Of a DNA stretch of 64,000 nucleotides, positions 52,557 to 62,872 are shown one piece after another. The stretch lies in assembly GCF_030733845.1 (NCBI RefSeq), contig NZ_CP132311.1:2049501-2113500 (forward strand), written 5' to 3'. The notes under the pieces were generated by a model, which was not told the origin of the DNA, searched no databases, and saw only the letters and a list, made by a program, of their open reading frames with translations. This DNA comes from Shinella zoogloeoides. GTDB lineage: Bacteria; Pseudomonadota; Alphaproteobacteria; Rhizobiales; Rhizobiaceae. Numbering within the stretch: the stretch's first letter is position 1; every line of letters starts with the position of its first letter. A program made the translations under genes and the position numbers.

Positions 52557-54227
52557 TCACCCACCGCCGGAAAGCAGCCGCGCTGCCGCCGCACGCGCCT
52601 CGTCCGTCACCGAGGCACCGGCCAGCATGCGGGCGATCTCTTCCGTGCGGGCGCCTTCATCCATGCGGGCGACGCGGGTGGCGACGGTCTCGCTACCTTC
52701 GACCGGTCCCTTGGAGATCAGGAGATGCGTTGCGGCGCGGGCGGCGACCTGGGGGGCGTGGGTGACGGAAAGCACCTGCACGGTGGAGGACAGGCGCTTC
52801 AGCCGCTGGCCGATGGCATCGGCGACCGCACCGCCGACACCGGTGTCGATTTCGTCGAAGACCAGCGTCGGGGCAGAACCACGATCTGCAAGCGCCACCT
52901 TCAGCGCCAGCAGGAAGCGCGAGAGCTCACCGCCCGAGGCGACCTTCATGATCGGGCCGGGCCGCGTGCCGGGATTGGTCTGGACGTGGAATTCGACCGT
53001 GTCGATCCCCTCCTCCGCGCCGCCCTCCGGATCGGTGGTTATCTCGACGGTGAACCGCGCGCGCTCCAGCTTCAGCGCCGGCAGTTCCGCCATCACCGCG
53101 GCGGCAAGCGCCTGCGCGGTGTTGTGCCGCCGCTCCGAGAGCGAGCGGGCCGCGATCTCGAAGGCCGCCCGCGCCTCGGTGAGCCGGCTCTGCAACTGCA
53201 CCAGCTTCTCCTCACCGGCATCGAGATCGGCAAGGTCGGCGATCATTTTCGCCGCCAGCGCCGGAAGTCCGGTTACGGGCACGGAATATTTGCGGGCCGC
53301 GGCGCGCAGCGCGAAAAGGCGCTCTTCCGTGCGCTCCAGTTCCTTGGGATCGTATTCCGTCTTGCGCAGCGCCGCCTCGACGGCCATCTGCGCGTCGGAG
53401 AGCTGGTTCAGCGCGAGGTCGAGCAGTTCCACGGTCTCCTCCAGAAGACCGGGCGCCTCGTGGCTCTTGCGCTCCAGCCGGCGCACCAGCGCGGCGATCA
53501 GCGGCACGGGCGAGGCATTGCCGTTCAGGAAGTCGCTCGCCTCGTTGATGTCGCCGGCAATGCGCTCGGCCTTCATCATGCGGGAGCGGACCTCGGCCAG
53601 CGCGTCCTCCTCGCCGTCCTGCGGAGAGAGGGTTTCCAGTTCCTCGACGGAAGAGCGCAGGTAATCGGCCTCGCGGGCGGCGGCCTCGACCTTCTCGCGA
53701 TGGCGGCGCAGGGTGCGCTCGGCCTCCTTCCACTGGTGATAGAGCGTGCCGACGTCGAGCGCCACCTCGCCAAGACCGCCGAACGCATCGAGCAGCAGGC
53801 GATGCGCATCGGTGTCGACAAGCGCCCGGTCGTCGTGCTGGCCATGGATTTCGACGAGAAGCTGGCCGGCCTGCCGCATGAGCTGCACCGAGACCGGCTG
53901 GTCGTTGACATAGGCCTTGGTGCGGCCGTCGGCGGATTGCTGGCGGCGGAAGATGAGGTCGCCGTCATCGTCGATGCCGTTGTCACGCAGGAGCGCGCGC
54001 GCGGCGTGATCGCCCGGCACATCGAAGACGGCCGTCACCTGGCCGCGCTCGGTGCCGTGACGCACCAGCGAGCCGTCGCCGCGCCCGCCGAGCGCCAGCG
54101 AAAGGCTGTCGAGAAGAATGGATTTACCGGCGCCCGTCTCGCCGGTCAGCACGGAAAGGCCCGGCTCGAAGGCAAGATCGAGCCGTTCGATCAGGACGAT
54201 ATCGCGGATCGATAGCTGCGCCAGCAT
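52557..54227 (-). CDS. recN: DNA repair protein RecN
   Basis: A 556-residue SMC-like ATPase for double-strand break repair. Walker A GETGAGKSILLDSL near residue 35, central coiled coil (about 160-370, rich in RLERKSHEA-type heptads), signature SGGELSRFLLALKV and Walker B LVFDEIDTGVGG. Start MLAQLSIRDIVLIERLDL at 54227 aligns with the family; an extension to 54281 would run into repeat copy C. Confidence 0.95.
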   Translation of the reverse strand: MLAQLSIRDIVLIERLDLAFEPGLSVLTGETGAGKSILLDSLSLALGGRGDGSLVRHGTERGQVTAVFDVPGDHAARALLRDNGIDDDGDLIFRRQQSADGRTKAYVNDQPVSVQLMRQAGQLLVEIHGQHDDRALVDTDAHRLLLDAFGGLGEVALDVGTLYHQWKEAERTLRRHREKVEAAAREADYLRSSVEELETLSPQDGEEDALAEVRSRMMKAERIAGDINEASDFLNGNASPVPLIAALVRRLERKSHEAPGLLEETVELLDLALNQLSDAQMAVEAALRKTEYDPKELERTEERLFALRAAARKYSVPVTGLPALAAKMIADLADLDAGEEKLVQLQSRLTEARAAFEIAARSLSERRHNTAQALAAAVMAELPALKLERARFTVEITTDPEGGAEEGIDTVEFHVQTNPGTRPGPIMKVASGGELSRFLLALKVALADRGSAPTLVFDEIDTGVGGAVADAIGQRLKRLSSTVQVLSVTHAPQVAARAATHLLISKGPVEGSETVATRVARMDEGARTEEIARMLAGASVTDEARAAAARLLSGGG

Positions 54228-54245
54228 TGCCGCATCATTTCTCTT

Positions 54246-54301
54246 TGTCTTTACGCAATTCCGGACGCAAAACCGCTGCACACCTTTGCTGGAATTGCTC
54301 G
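54246..54301. repeat. Short intergenic palindromic repeat, copy C
   Basis: Reads ACGCAATTCCGGACGCAAAA then CCGCTGCACACC and GCTGGAATTGCTC, the inverted counterpart of copy B (43862-43914). It fills the gap between the recN start and the bamD stop. Confidence 0.7.
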
Positions 54302-54305
54302 TGCG

Positions 54306-55172
54306 TCAGGCGCCGATCAGCTTCTTGCCGGCGCGTGCAATCCAGGAACCGGAATTTTCGCGCGGCTCGAGCCCCTTCGTCTGAAGCAGCTTGTAGCTGT
54401 CGGAATACCATTGGCTGTCGGGGTAGTTATGGCCGAGAACGGCGGCTGCCGTCTGCGCCTCGCTGTCCACGCCCATCGCGTAATAGGTCTCGACGAGACG
54501 GGCGAGCGCTTCCTCGATCTGGTTGGTCATCGGGTACTTCTCGACGACGACGCGGAAGCGACTGGCTGCCGCGATATATTCCTTGCGCTCGAGATAGTAG
54601 CGGCCGATCTGCATTTCCTTGCCGGCGAGCTGGTCGCGGGCAAAGCGAATCTTCACCTGGGCGTCCTCTACATATTCCGAATCAGGATAGTTATCGATGA
54701 CGGCCTGCATGGCCTCGATCGTCTGCTGCGATGCGCGCTGGTCCTGCGTGACGCTCGGGATCTGCTTCCAGTAGCCGAGCCCGACGATATATTGCGCATA
54801 GGCCGCATCGGCCGAGCCCGGATAAAGCGCCAGGTAGCGCTTGCCGGCGGCGATCGCCTGCTCGTTCTGGCCCTGGCGATAGCTCGTGAAGGCCGACATG
54901 ACGAGTGCCTTGCGGGCCTGCTCGGAGAACGGATTCTGGCGGTCGACCGCCTCGAACTTGCGGTTCGCCTCGGTCACCTTGCCGGCGCTGAGATTGGCCA
55001 GGCCCTGGTTATAGAGCGTATCGGCGGATTCGACTTCGCCGGTAAGCTTCGTGATGTCGATGTCCGGATCCGACTGGCAGGCGGAAAGACCAATCGAAGA
55101 CGCCGTAGCGAAAAGCGTAAGATAGACAATGCGCGCCGTCTTCTTCACACCAACAGACCCTGCAACAACCAT
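54306..55172 (-). CDS. bamD: Outer membrane assembly lipoprotein BamD
   Basis: A 288-residue lipoprotein of the BAM complex that inserts beta-barrel proteins. Lipobox [13 protein letters not shown], then five TPR-like helical hairpins: [38 protein letters not shown] (residues about 50-90), [29 protein letters not shown] and QKYP-type repeats to the end. Start at 55172 ([11 protein letters not shown]) is preferred to the upstream TTG. Confidence 0.93.
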   Translation of the reverse strand: MVVAGSVGVKKTARIVYLTLFATASSIGLSACQSDPDIDITKLTGEVESADTLYNQGLANLSAGKVTEANRKFEAVDRQNPFSEQARKALVMSAFTSYRQGQNEQAIAAGKRYLALYPGSADAAYAQYIVGLGYWKQIPSVTQDQRASQQTIEAMQAVIDNYPDSEYVEDAQVKIRFARDQLAGKEMQIGRYYLERKEYIAAASRFRVVVEKYPMTNQIEEALARLVETYYAMGVDSEAQTAAAVLGHNYPDSQWYSDSYKLLQTKGLEPRENSGSWIARAGKKLIGA

Positions 55173-55327
55173 GTGACAATCCCAGTTCAACGGCAGCCAA
55201 TGCGGACGGGCCGCACACGCGCCCCGCGTTGTATCTCCAAATACGTCGAGACCGCAACGCCATGGCGGCGCATTAACGCATTTTTATGGCAGTCATGCAG
55301 GGAGATCGATTGCCGGCGTGCCCGGTC

Positions 55328-56290
55328 TCAAAGAGACCAGGGCGCAAACTCGGGTGCATTGACGGCGATCAGCTCGCGCTGGCCGGCCCGCGAGCGCGGC
55401 GCGGCCGCCTCGACAACCTCATAGGCGGTCCGGTCGCTGAGCAGCGCGTTCAGCGCATGGGCGTTCATCTTGTGGCCGCCGCGATAGGAGCGGTAGCAGC
55501 CGATGAACGGCGCGCCGGCAAGCGCGAGGTCGCCGACCGCATCGAGCGTCTTGTGGCGCACGAACTCGTCCTTGGCGTAGCGCAGGCCCTCGACATTGAT
55601 CACGGTATTGTCGTCGGAGATGACGACGGAATTTTCCAGCGAGGAGCCGAGCGCATGTCCGGAGGCCCAGAGCCGCTCGACATCGCGCATGAAGCCGAAG
55701 GTGCGGGCGCGCGACAGTTCGTTGCGGAACGTGGCGGGCGTCAGGTCGCCCTTCCAGGCCTGGCGGCCGATCAGCGGGCAGTCGAAATCGATCTCGACTT
55801 CGAATCGCGTGCCGTCATAGGGCGAGAACTCGGCCCAGGAGGCGCCGGCTTCGATGCGGACCGGCTTGATGATGCGGATGTAGCGGCGCTTGACGGCCAG
55901 CGGCACGATGCCGACATGGTCGATCGCGTCGATGAAGGGAGCGGAGCTGCCGTCCATGATCGGCATCTCGGCGCCGTGCACCTCGATCAGCACGTTGTCG
56001 AGGCCGAGCGCATAGAGCGCGGCCATGACATGCTCGATCGTCGCGATCGAGGTCGCCGGGGTAAAGCCGAGCACGGTGCACAGGTCGGTATTGCCGACCT
56101 GCGCGGAGACCGCGCGGTATTCGCTGACCGTGCCGTCGTCGTGCAGGCGCTGGAAGACGATGCCGCTGTCGGCTTCGGCCGGATTGAAGGTGATCGACAC
56201 GGCCGCGCCGGAATGGACGCCCGTCCCGGAAATCGTCACCGGGCTGGAAATCGTCGTCTGGAAACCGAGCATACCGATCGTCATCTGCAT
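55328..56290 (-). CDS. lpxC: UDP-3-O-acyl-N-acetylglucosamine deacetylase
   Basis: A 320-residue zinc hydrolase, the committed step of lipid A synthesis. The zinc His is in IATIEHVMAALYALG, the HKTLDAVGDLALAG motif provides the second His and Asp, and the catalytic His lies in GHKMNAHALNALL. FVRHK and SFTFE-like segments fit the family. The first ATG (56290) and the second, two codons on (56284), are both usable; AAGGCGA is better spaced for the second. Confidence 0.95.
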   Translation of the reverse strand: MQMTIGMLGFQTTISSPVTISGTGVHSGAAVSITFNPAEADSGIVFQRLHDDGTVSEYRAVSAQVGNTDLCTVLGFTPATSIATIEHVMAALYALGLDNVLIEVHGAEMPIMDGSSAPFIDAIDHVGIVPLAVKRRYIRIIKPVRIEAGASWAEFSPYDGTRFEVEIDFDCPLIGRQAWKGDLTPATFRNELSRARTFGFMRDVERLWASGHALGSSLENSVVISDDNTVINVEGLRYAKDEFVRHKTLDAVGDLALAGAPFIGCYRSYRGGHKMNAHALNALLSDRTAYEVVEAAAPRSRAGQRELIAVNAPEFAPWSL

Positions 56291-56617
56291 TCGCCTTATC
56301 TTACTATCGGCTCATTCTTCGCCGACATTATCTCTTCATGGCTCGAAGGAGCCCACGCGCCGGACGCACAGCGTCCGCCGACCAAATGTGCCGGAACGTC
56401 TGGAGCATTCGTTGCGCCCGTCTATGCCGGTTGCGCGAATGCTGACTGTCCCCTCTGCCCACGCTGAATGTAGTAGGCCCCTCAACGTCACACAAATCAC
56501 TGTTTCTTTCGCTTTGTTACGCGATTTTTCGCCTCGTAAGCCATTGAAAGAAAATGGAAATAAAAATGCCCGGACCAGCGGTCCGGGCACCCTTGTCACA
56601 AGGCCGTCGCATCGTCC
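56291..56617. other. 327-bp intergenic region, lpxC to ftsZ
   Basis: No credible protein gene. It holds the ftsZ terminator (56568-56588), a GGACGC-ACA-GCGTCC hairpin near 56360, a longer interrupted inverted repeat GCATTCG ... CGAATGC (about 56406-56443), and on the minus strand AT-rich GATAAT sequence just before lpxC that may be its -10 box. Confidence 0.6.
56562..56588 (-). terminator. ftsZ Rho-independent terminator
   Basis: On the minus strand GCCCGGACC-GCT-GGTCCGGGC is followed by ATTTTTATTT. The stem (56568-56588) starts 30 bp past the ftsZ stop, separating ftsZ from lpxC transcription. Confidence 0.9.
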
Positions 56618-58363
56618 TCAATTGGACTGGCGGCGAAGGAAAGCCGGGATCTCCAGCTGATCGTCCTCGCCCAGCGAGCGCGGCTGCGGATTGGCGCGGC
56701 CGTGGTCGTCGAGCTGGCCGCGGCGCGGCGCATAGAGGCTGGCTTCCGGCGAAAGCGGACGGCGCTGCTGCTGGGCAGGTGCCGGCTCCTGGGCCGCCTG
56801 GGCTTCCTCATGACGGCCGAGCGACGAAGTCAGGCGGCGAAGCAGGCCCATCGGACCACGCTCTTCCTGATGCGAGACCGGCTGCTGCTGTGCCGTGCGA
56901 TGGTCGATCTCCGCCTGCACGACCGGGGGGAAATCCTCGATCTTCGGCATGCGCATGGTCTGCGGTTCCTGGCGGATGACCGGAGCGGCAGGCTCGACGC
57001 GCTGCTGCATGACCGGAGCCTGCTGAACCGGCTGCTGGACCGGGGCTACGCGCTGGACGACCGGCGTCTCGGCAGGGGCCGCGAAGAGGCGGTTCTGCAG
57101 GCGCGGCTCTTCCTGGTGGGTCGCGGCCGGCTGCATGACCGCCGGGCGGCTGGCCGGAATGGCAAGCTCGCGCTCGAGGCTCTCTTCCGAGGCGCGGATG
57201 GCGTCCGCGATCGGATCGACCGCCGGCTGCTGGACGACCGGCTGCTGCATGACGGGCTGCGGCTGTGCGACCGGCTGCGGCTGCAGCGCGGCGGCGACCG
57301 GCTGGAGCTGCGGCTGGGCCGGAACGGCGGCGGAGGGACGGACTACCGGCTTGCTATGGCTGCGAAAGTCAGCAGAACGACCGGCCACCTCCGAGGCCGA
57401 ACGATCGATACCGGTTGCCACGACGGAGACGCGGATGAGGCCTTCGAGTTCTTCGTCGAAGGTCGCGCCGAGGATGATGTTCGCATCCGGATCGACTTCC
57501 TCGCGGATACGGGTAGCAGCCTCGTCCACTTCGAAGAGGGTGAGGTCGCGGCCACCGGTGATCGAGATCAGGAGGCCCTGCGCGCCCTTCATCGAGGTTT
57601 CGTCGAGCAGCGGGTTGGCGATCGCGGCTTCCGCGGCGGCCATAGCGCGGCCTTCGCCCGAAGCCTCGCCCGTGCCCATCATGGCGCGGCCCATTTCACG
57701 CATCACCGAGCGGACGTCGGCGAAGTCGAGGTTGATGAGGCCTTCCTTGACCATGAGGTCGGTGATGCAGGCGACGCCCGAATAGAGCACCTGGTCGGCC
57801 ATCGCGAAGGCGTCGGCGAAGGTGGTCTTGTCGTTGGCGATGCGGAAGAGGTTCTGGTTCGGGATGACGATCAGCGTGTCGACCGACTTCTGGAGCTCCA
57901 GGATGCCCTCTTCGGCAAGACGCATGCGGCGGCCGCCTTCGAAGTGGAACGGCTTGGTGACGACGCCGACCGTCAGGATGCCCTTGTTGCGGGCCGCCTG
58001 TGCGACGACGGGTGCCGCGCCCGTGCCCGTGCCGCCGCCCATGCCGGCGGTGACGAAGCACATATGCGTGCCGTTCAGGTGATCGATGATCTCGTCGATG
58101 CACTCTTCGGCGGCCGCGCGGCCGACTTCCGGCTGCGAGCCGGCGCCGAGGCCCTCGGTCACGGCGACACCCATCTGGATGATCCGCGAAGCCTTGGTCA
58201 TCGAGAGCGCCTGGGCGTCGGTGTTGGCGACGACGAAATCGACGCCTTCCAGGCCCGCGGTGATCATGTTGTTGACAGCATTGCCGCCGCCGCCGCCGAC
58301 ACCGAAGACGGTGATGCGGGGCTTCAGCTCAGTGATGTCCGGCTTCTGCAGCTTGATAGTCAT
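56618..58363 (-). CDS. ftsZ: Cell division GTPase FtsZ (long, rhizobial type)
   Basis: A 581-residue tubulin-like division protein, much longer than the usual 380-400. The GTPase core (1-320) has [14 protein letters not shown], the tubulin signature [14 protein letters not shown] and [10 protein letters not shown] (T7 loop). A disordered tail of about 240 residues, rich in Pro/Gln/Val ([16 protein letters not shown]), links to the conserved C-terminal peptide [15 protein letters not shown] that binds FtsA. The start at 58363 has AAAGGACAAACGACA. Long linkers are typical of alphaproteobacterial FtsZ1. Confidence 0.97.
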   Translation of the reverse strand: MTIKLQKPDITELKPRITVFGVGGGGGNAVNNMITAGLEGVDFVVANTDAQALSMTKASRIIQMGVAVTEGLGAGSQPEVGRAAAEECIDEIIDHLNGTHMCFVTAGMGGGTGTGAAPVVAQAARNKGILTVGVVTKPFHFEGGRRMRLAEEGILELQKSVDTLIVIPNQNLFRIANDKTTFADAFAMADQVLYSGVACITDLMVKEGLINLDFADVRSVMREMGRAMMGTGEASGEGRAMAAAEAAIANPLLDETSMKGAQGLLISITGGRDLTLFEVDEAATRIREEVDPDANIILGATFDEELEGLIRVSVVATGIDRSASEVAGRSADFRSHSKPVVRPSAAVPAQPQLQPVAAALQPQPVAQPQPVMQQPVVQQPAVDPIADAIRASEESLERELAIPASRPAVMQPAATHQEEPRLQNRLFAAPAETPVVQRVAPVQQPVQQAPVMQQRVEPAAPVIRQEPQTMRMPKIEDFPPVVQAEIDHRTAQQQPVSHQEERGPMGLLRRLTSSLGRHEEAQAAQEPAPAQQQRRPLSPEASLYAPRRGQLDDHGRANPQPRSLGEDDQLEIPAFLRRQSN

Positions 58364-58462
58364 TGTCGTTTGTCCTTTCGTTTCCGGCTGCATCGCCCAG
58401 CCGGTCTATTCCCAAAACTCGAAATGTCGGTCTGTTCCGGCGGCGGACCGCCGGAAAACCCG

Positions 58463-59794
58463 TCAGAAACTTTCCTTCAGCCACTGTCCCATGCGGGCGA
58501 TGCGGCCGTTGCCACCCGTCAGCTGCGAGAGCATGCCGCCCTGCACAGCGTGTTCCTCCAGTTCCGCGACCTGCGGATAGATCATCAGCCCCACCGCCGT
58601 CGAAAAGGCCGGCCCCTTCGCTGCCGTCGGCAGGCCGGACACGCCCAGCGGACGGCCGATGCGGACGTTGCGGGCGAGGATGCGGCGGGCCGCTTCCGGC
58701 AGGCCGGTGAGCTGGCTTGCACCGCCCGTCAGCACGATCCGTTTCCCGACGATCGGCGAGAAGCCGGAGCGCTGGATACGGTCGCGAATGAGTTCGAGCG
58801 TCTCTTCGATCCGGGCCCGCACGATGCGCGAGATAAGCGCGCGCGGCACATGGGTCGGCTGGTCGCGGTCGTCCTCGCCGATCGGCGGGACGGTGAGGAT
58901 GTCGCGTTCGTCGCCGGCATTCGGCAGGGCCGAGCCGTGCACGACCTTCAGGCGTTCGGCATCCTCGATACGGGTCGAAAGACCGCGCGCAAGGTCGGTG
59001 GTGACATGGTGGCCGCCGAGCGAGACCGCGTCGGAATGCACCAGCTTGCCTTCGGCGAAAACCGAGATCGTCGTCGTGCCGCCGCCCATGTCGATCGAGG
59101 CGCAGCCGAGTTCGACCTCGTCGTCGACGAGGGCGGAAAGGCCGCTGGCATAGGGCGTCGCGACCATGCCCTCGACGGAGAGATGCGCGCGGTTGATGCA
59201 CAGTTCCAGGTTCTTCAGCGCCGAGCGTTCGGCCGTCAGCACATGCATGTCGACGCCGAGCACGTCGCCGAACATGGAGAGCGGGTCGCGGATGCCGCGC
59301 TCGCCATCCAGCGAGAAGCCGGTCGGCAGCGAGTGGAGGATGGCGCGGTCCTGGCGCAACGACTGCTGGCCGGCGACGGCGAGCACCTTGCGCAGGTCGT
59401 TGGCATCGACTTCCTGGCCGCCGAGATCGATGGTGGCGGTGTAGACGTCGCTCTGCAGGCGCCCCGCGGAAACGTTGACGATCAGGCTCTCGATGGTGAG
59501 GCCGGCCATGCGCTCGGCCGCATCGACGGCGAGGCGCACGACGCTTTCGGCAGCATCCAGATCGACGATGACGCCGTTCTTAACGCCGCGCGACTTCTGG
59601 TGGCCGATGCCGATGACCTCGACGCTGTGCGTGCGGCCGGGAAGGATCTCGCTCTCGGCGCGCGGCGTCAGCCGGCCGATCATGCAGACGACCTTGGTGG
59701 AGCCGATGTCGAGCACTGAAACGACGTGCGCCCGCTTGGAAGAGAGCGGCTTCAAGCGCGGCAGGCCGAAATGGGACGAACCGAAAATGCTCAT
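58463..59794 (-). CDS. ftsA: Cell division protein FtsA
   Basis: A 443-residue actin-like anchor for FtsZ. Actin motifs VVSVLDIGSTKVVCMIGRL, CASIDMGGGTTTISVF and IVLTGGASQLTGLPEAARR are present. The C-terminal amphipathic membrane helix is NGRIARMGQWLKESF. It overlaps ftsQ by four bases and precedes ftsZ by 100 bp. Confidence 0.96.
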   Translation of the reverse strand: MSIFGSSHFGLPRLKPLSSKRAHVVSVLDIGSTKVVCMIGRLTPRAESEILPGRTHSVEVIGIGHQKSRGVKNGVIVDLDAAESVVRLAVDAAERMAGLTIESLIVNVSAGRLQSDVYTATIDLGGQEVDANDLRKVLAVAGQQSLRQDRAILHSLPTGFSLDGERGIRDPLSMFGDVLGVDMHVLTAERSALKNLELCINRAHLSVEGMVATPYASGLSALVDDEVELGCASIDMGGGTTTISVFAEGKLVHSDAVSLGGHHVTTDLARGLSTRIEDAERLKVVHGSALPNAGDERDILTVPPIGEDDRDQPTHVPRALISRIVRARIEETLELIRDRIQRSGFSPIVGKRIVLTGGASQLTGLPEAARRILARNVRIGRPLGVSGLPTAAKGPAFSTAVGLMIYPQVAELEEHAVQGGMLSQLTGGNGRIARMGQWLKESF

Positions 59795-60711
59795 GTGCGC
59801 TTCGCTGCCTTCTTCAGGTCCTTTGCCCTCTGCTCGACCGCCGCATTGCGGCGTTCGAGCGCCCCTTCCGTCAACCGCACCGTGGTGCGGTCCTCGAGCC
59901 TCAGGTCCACCGCCGCGATATCGCGCTCCAGCAGCCCCTGCTCCGCGTCCAGCGTCGCCAGCATGTCCATGGCGCGCGGCACGTTGTGCTCCGGCAGCTT
60001 CACGACGATGCCGTTGTCGAAGCGCAGGTCCCAGCGCCGGCCGGCGACGCGGATATAGGCTTTCACCCGCGCCTTGATTTCCGGCCAGTTGTCGAATTCG
60101 TCGGCAAAGCTTGCCGCCGCCGTTTCCGCGTCGCGGCCGACGAAGAGCGGCAGCGAGGAAAACTTGTTGTCGCGCAGCGGCGCGATGACGCTGCCGTTCT
60201 TCTCGATCAACGACAGGTCGTTGCCGTGCTGCCAGATCGCGAAGGCCTCGCGCTCCTTGAGCGTGATCTCGATCGTGCCCGGATAGACCTTGCGGACCGA
60301 GACGTCCTGCACCCAGGGCAGGTCGGAGAGCTTCTGGCGGGCATCCTTGACGTCGAGGGCGACGAGCGAGGTCGTGCCGTCGAGGCCAAGGCGCTCGAGG
60401 ATATCGATCTCCGACGTCTCGCGGTTGCCGGAGACCTTGACGTCCTCTATGGCAAAGCCGATCGCGGTGGTCGAGGCCTGGGCGAAATCCTGCGAATGAC
60501 CGCCGATAGACATGCCGTAGAGACCTGTCGCGCCGAGGAACAGCCCTGTCGCGACGCTGCCGGCATGGCGCGGAATATGGATGCGGCCAGCCGCTAGGCT
60601 GATGAGGAAACGAACGATCCGGCGCAGCGGACGCGGCAGCACGCGACCGGCCTCCGCCTCGGAAAGCCCGGCGAGACGCACCCTGCTCTTCTTGACGCTC
60701 AACGCAAACAC
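59791..60711 (-). CDS. ftsQ: Cell division protein FtsQ
   Basis: A 306-residue bitopic divisome protein: cytoplasmic basic N-terminus (about 40 residues), one helix near [19 protein letters not shown], then the POTRA domain [25 protein letters not shown] and [29 protein letters not shown]. The GTG at 60711 follows GGAGGACGCGTC, whose GGAGGA lies inside the end of ddl; ftsQ thus overlaps ddl by 13 bases and is translationally coupled. Confidence 0.93.
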   Translation of the reverse strand: MFALSVKKSRVRLAGLSEAEAGRVLPRPLRRIVRFLISLAAGRIHIPRHAGSVATGLFLGATGLYGMSIGGHSQDFAQASTTAIGFAIEDVKVSGNRETSEIDILERLGLDGTTSLVALDVKDARQKLSDLPWVQDVSVRKVYPGTIEITLKEREAFAIWQHGNDLSLIEKNGSVIAPLRDNKFSSLPLFVGRDAETAAASFADEFDNWPEIKARVKAYIRVAGRRWDLRFDNGIVVKLPEHNVPRAMDMLATLDAEQGLLERDIAAVDLRLEDRTTVRLTEGALERRNAAVEQRAKDLKKAAKRT

Positions 60712-61625
60712 GACGCGTCCTCCACCATCCACTTCAAGAACTCACCAAAGGAATGGCCGGCATGGTCGGCCATTTCGGGCACCAGGGAGGTAGGGGTCAT
60801 GCCGGGCTGGGTGTTGATCTCCAGCCATACAAGCTCGCCATTCTCGGAGAAGCGGTCGTCGTAACGGAAGTCGGAACGGCTGACGCCACGGCACCCGATC
60901 GCTTGATGCGCCTTGAGTGCGAGTGTTTGTACTTTTTGGTAAATATTCGGTGAAATTTGTGCCGGAATGACGTGCGTGGAGCCGCCTTTTACATATTTGG
61001 AATCATAGTCGTAGAAGGCGTGGCCCTGCGGCACCACTTCCGTGACGCCCAGCGCCACGTCGCCCATGACCCCGCAGGTCAGCTCGCGCCCGTGGATGTA
61101 GCGCTCGACCATGACGCTGTCGCCATAGCGCCACTCGCTCGACGTGATGATCTGCGGCGGATGCGACTGGTCTTCCTTGACCATGACGACGCCGAAGGAG
61201 GACCCCTCGCGCACCGGCTTGACCACATAGGGCGGCTTCATCGGGTGGGTCGAGGTAAAATCGAAACGGTTCATCAGGCGCTGCTCGGCAACCGGAATGC
61301 CGGCGGCCTTGGCGACGATCTTCGCCTGCGCCTTGTCCATGGCGAGCGCCGAGGCCAGCACGCCGGAATGGGTATAGGGGATTTCCAGATATTCGAGCAC
61401 GCCCTGGATGGTGCCGTCCTCGCCGAAGGGGCCGTGCAGCGCATTGAAGGCGACATCCGGCTTCAGTTCGGCAAGCACGCTCGCGACGTCGTGGCCGACA
61501 TCGACGCGGGTGACCTTGTAGCCCTCGGCCTCCAGCGCGTCGGCGCAGGCGTTCCCGGACGAAAGGCTCACCGGCCGTTCCGACGAAAAACCACCCATCA
61601 GCATCGCGACATGCTTTACGCTCAT
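60699..61625 (-). CDS. ddl: D-alanine--D-alanine ligase
   Basis: A 308-residue ATP-grasp ligase making D-Ala-D-Ala. Motifs [39 protein letters not shown]-binding [16 protein letters not shown] and [18 protein letters not shown] are intact. It starts the ddl-ftsQ-ftsA-ftsZ transcript; its 444-bp upstream gap is the likely promoter region. Confidence 0.96.
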   Translation of the reverse strand: MSVKHVAMLMGGFSSERPVSLSSGNACADALEAEGYKVTRVDVGHDVASVLAELKPDVAFNALHGPFGEDGTIQGVLEYLEIPYTHSGVLASALAMDKAQAKIVAKAAGIPVAEQRLMNRFDFTSTHPMKPPYVVKPVREGSSFGVVMVKEDQSHPPQIITSSEWRYGDSVMVERYIHGRELTCGVMGDVALGVTEVVPQGHAFYDYDSKYVKGGSTHVIPAQISPNIYQKVQTLALKAHQAIGCRGVSRSDFRYDDRFSENGELVWLEINTQPGMTPTSLVPEMADHAGHSFGEFLKWMVEDASCLR

Positions 61626-62069
61626 AGAACCCCCAACTGAATTCCGCACCCTGCCCCTCGTCGCTTGTGCGGACCTGATTTGCTTGTCGGGTCCGACTCG
61701 GCGGGCGAGATGGGACCACTAGAGCGTCATTAAGGTTAATGAAGCGTTTACTTTCGTTAACCTGACGCGTTGCGGGACAAATTTTCCGCGCTCCGAATCA
61801 AGCCACGCTTCGATTCTCTCTCTGGAATCAGAGAGTTGCCAATGACGCAAGAGGAAGCGGCAAATTCGAGGCGACCGGGCAGGCAAGGCCGATAGCCCTA
61901 CCGGCCGCAAGGCTTGGTAAATATGGGCAGCACGGCAGGCATGAATTCCACGATGGTCGCGGTGGCCGATGTCCTGCTTTCTGACTGGTGCGGCAGATCT
62001 TGCGAGTCGAAGGCTCGCGAATCAAAAACCCGCCGCGTCGCCGCGGCGGGTTTGTCTTTTGCGTGGATA
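61626..62069. other. 444-bp region upstream of ddl, with GANTC and TTAACC sites
   Basis: No protein gene is credible. Six GANTC sites (61695, 61795, 61812, 61825, 62004, 62019), three within 35 bp, suggest CcrM methylation. An inverted repeat AGGTTAA ... TTAACCT (61733-61739 / 61757-61763) contains TTAACC half-sites reminiscent of CtrA boxes. CTCTCTG-GAAT-CAGAGAG near 61817 is a small hairpin. The far end is the aqpZ terminator (62026-62053). Confidence 0.6.
62026..62053 (-). terminator. aqpZ terminator
   Basis: AAACCCGCCGCG-TCGC-CGCGGCGGGTTT, a perfect 12-bp stem. On the minus strand it is followed by T-runs (complement of the A-run at 62024-62028), directly after the aqpZ stop at 62070. 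Confidence 0.88.
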
Positions 62070-62756
62070 TCAATCGTTCTCGCCGACGACCTTCCAGATC
62101 ACCGCGCCGATGACGGCGCCGAGGATCGGGGCGACCCAGAACAGCCAGAGCTGCGAGAGTGCCGCCGTATCGGCAAAGAGCGCGACGCCCGTCGAGCGGG
62201 CGGGGTTCACCGACGTGTTCGTCACCGGGATCGACACGAGGTGGATCAGCGTCAGGCCGAGGCCGATGGCGATGGGCGCGAAACCGACCGGCGCGCGGCC
62301 ATGCGTCGAGCCGAGGATGATGATGAGGAAGAAGGCCGTCAGCACGACTTCGGCGACCAGCGCCGCCGTCAGCGAATAGCCGCCCGGCGAGAGCTCGCCA
62401 TAGCCGTTCGACGCAAAGCCCCCCGCCTGGAAGCCGGCCTTGCCGGAGGCGATGAGGTAGAGCACGGCGGCGGCCGCGACCGCGCCGACGACCTGCGCCA
62501 CGATATAGGGCACGAGGCTTGCGGCCGGGAACTTGCCGGCCACCGTGAGGCCGACGGAAACGGCCGGGTTGAAATGGCCGCCGGAAATGCCGCCCACCGT
62601 ATAGGCCATCGTCAGCACCGTCAGGCCGAAGGCGAAGGAGACGCCGAGCAGGCCGATGCCGACCTCCGGGAAGGCGGCGGCCAGAACGGCGCTGCCGCAG
62701 CCGCCGAAGACGAGCCAGAACGTGCCGAGGAATTCGGCGGAAAGTTTCTTGAACAT
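62070..62756 (-). CDS. aqpZ: Aquaporin Z
   Basis: A 228-residue water channel with six helices and both NPA motifs: [15 protein letters not shown] and [15 protein letters not shown]. Small residues around the second NPA (TSVNPARS) indicate a water rather than glycerol channel. The start at 62756 follows AGGGGGC. It lies between murB and ddl with a private terminator, unlike the usual contiguous mur-ddl-fts order. Confidence 0.94.
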   Translation of the reverse strand: MFKKLSAEFLGTFWLVFGGCGSAVLAAAFPEVGIGLLGVSFAFGLTVLTMAYTVGGISGGHFNPAVSVGLTVAGKFPAASLVPYIVAQVVGAVAAAAVLYLIASGKAGFQAGGFASNGYGELSPGGYSLTAALVAEVVLTAFFLIIILGSTHGRAPVGFAPIAIGLGLTLIHLVSIPVTNTSVNPARSTGVALFADTAALSQLWLFWVAPILGAVIGAVIWKVVGEND

Positions 62757-62872
62757 GAATGCCCCCTGATATGGGCCCCGCTGGAGCGAGGCCTCATCGC
62801 GCAACCATCGCGCGATCGAGGATAGCATTCGCTAAACCTTCCTGAACAGAGGCTGAATGAGGCGAAAAAGTG

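Noticed and set aside
56702..59719. A 1005-residue plus-strand open frame
   Set aside because: Antisense to ftsZ and ftsA, which are unmistakable.
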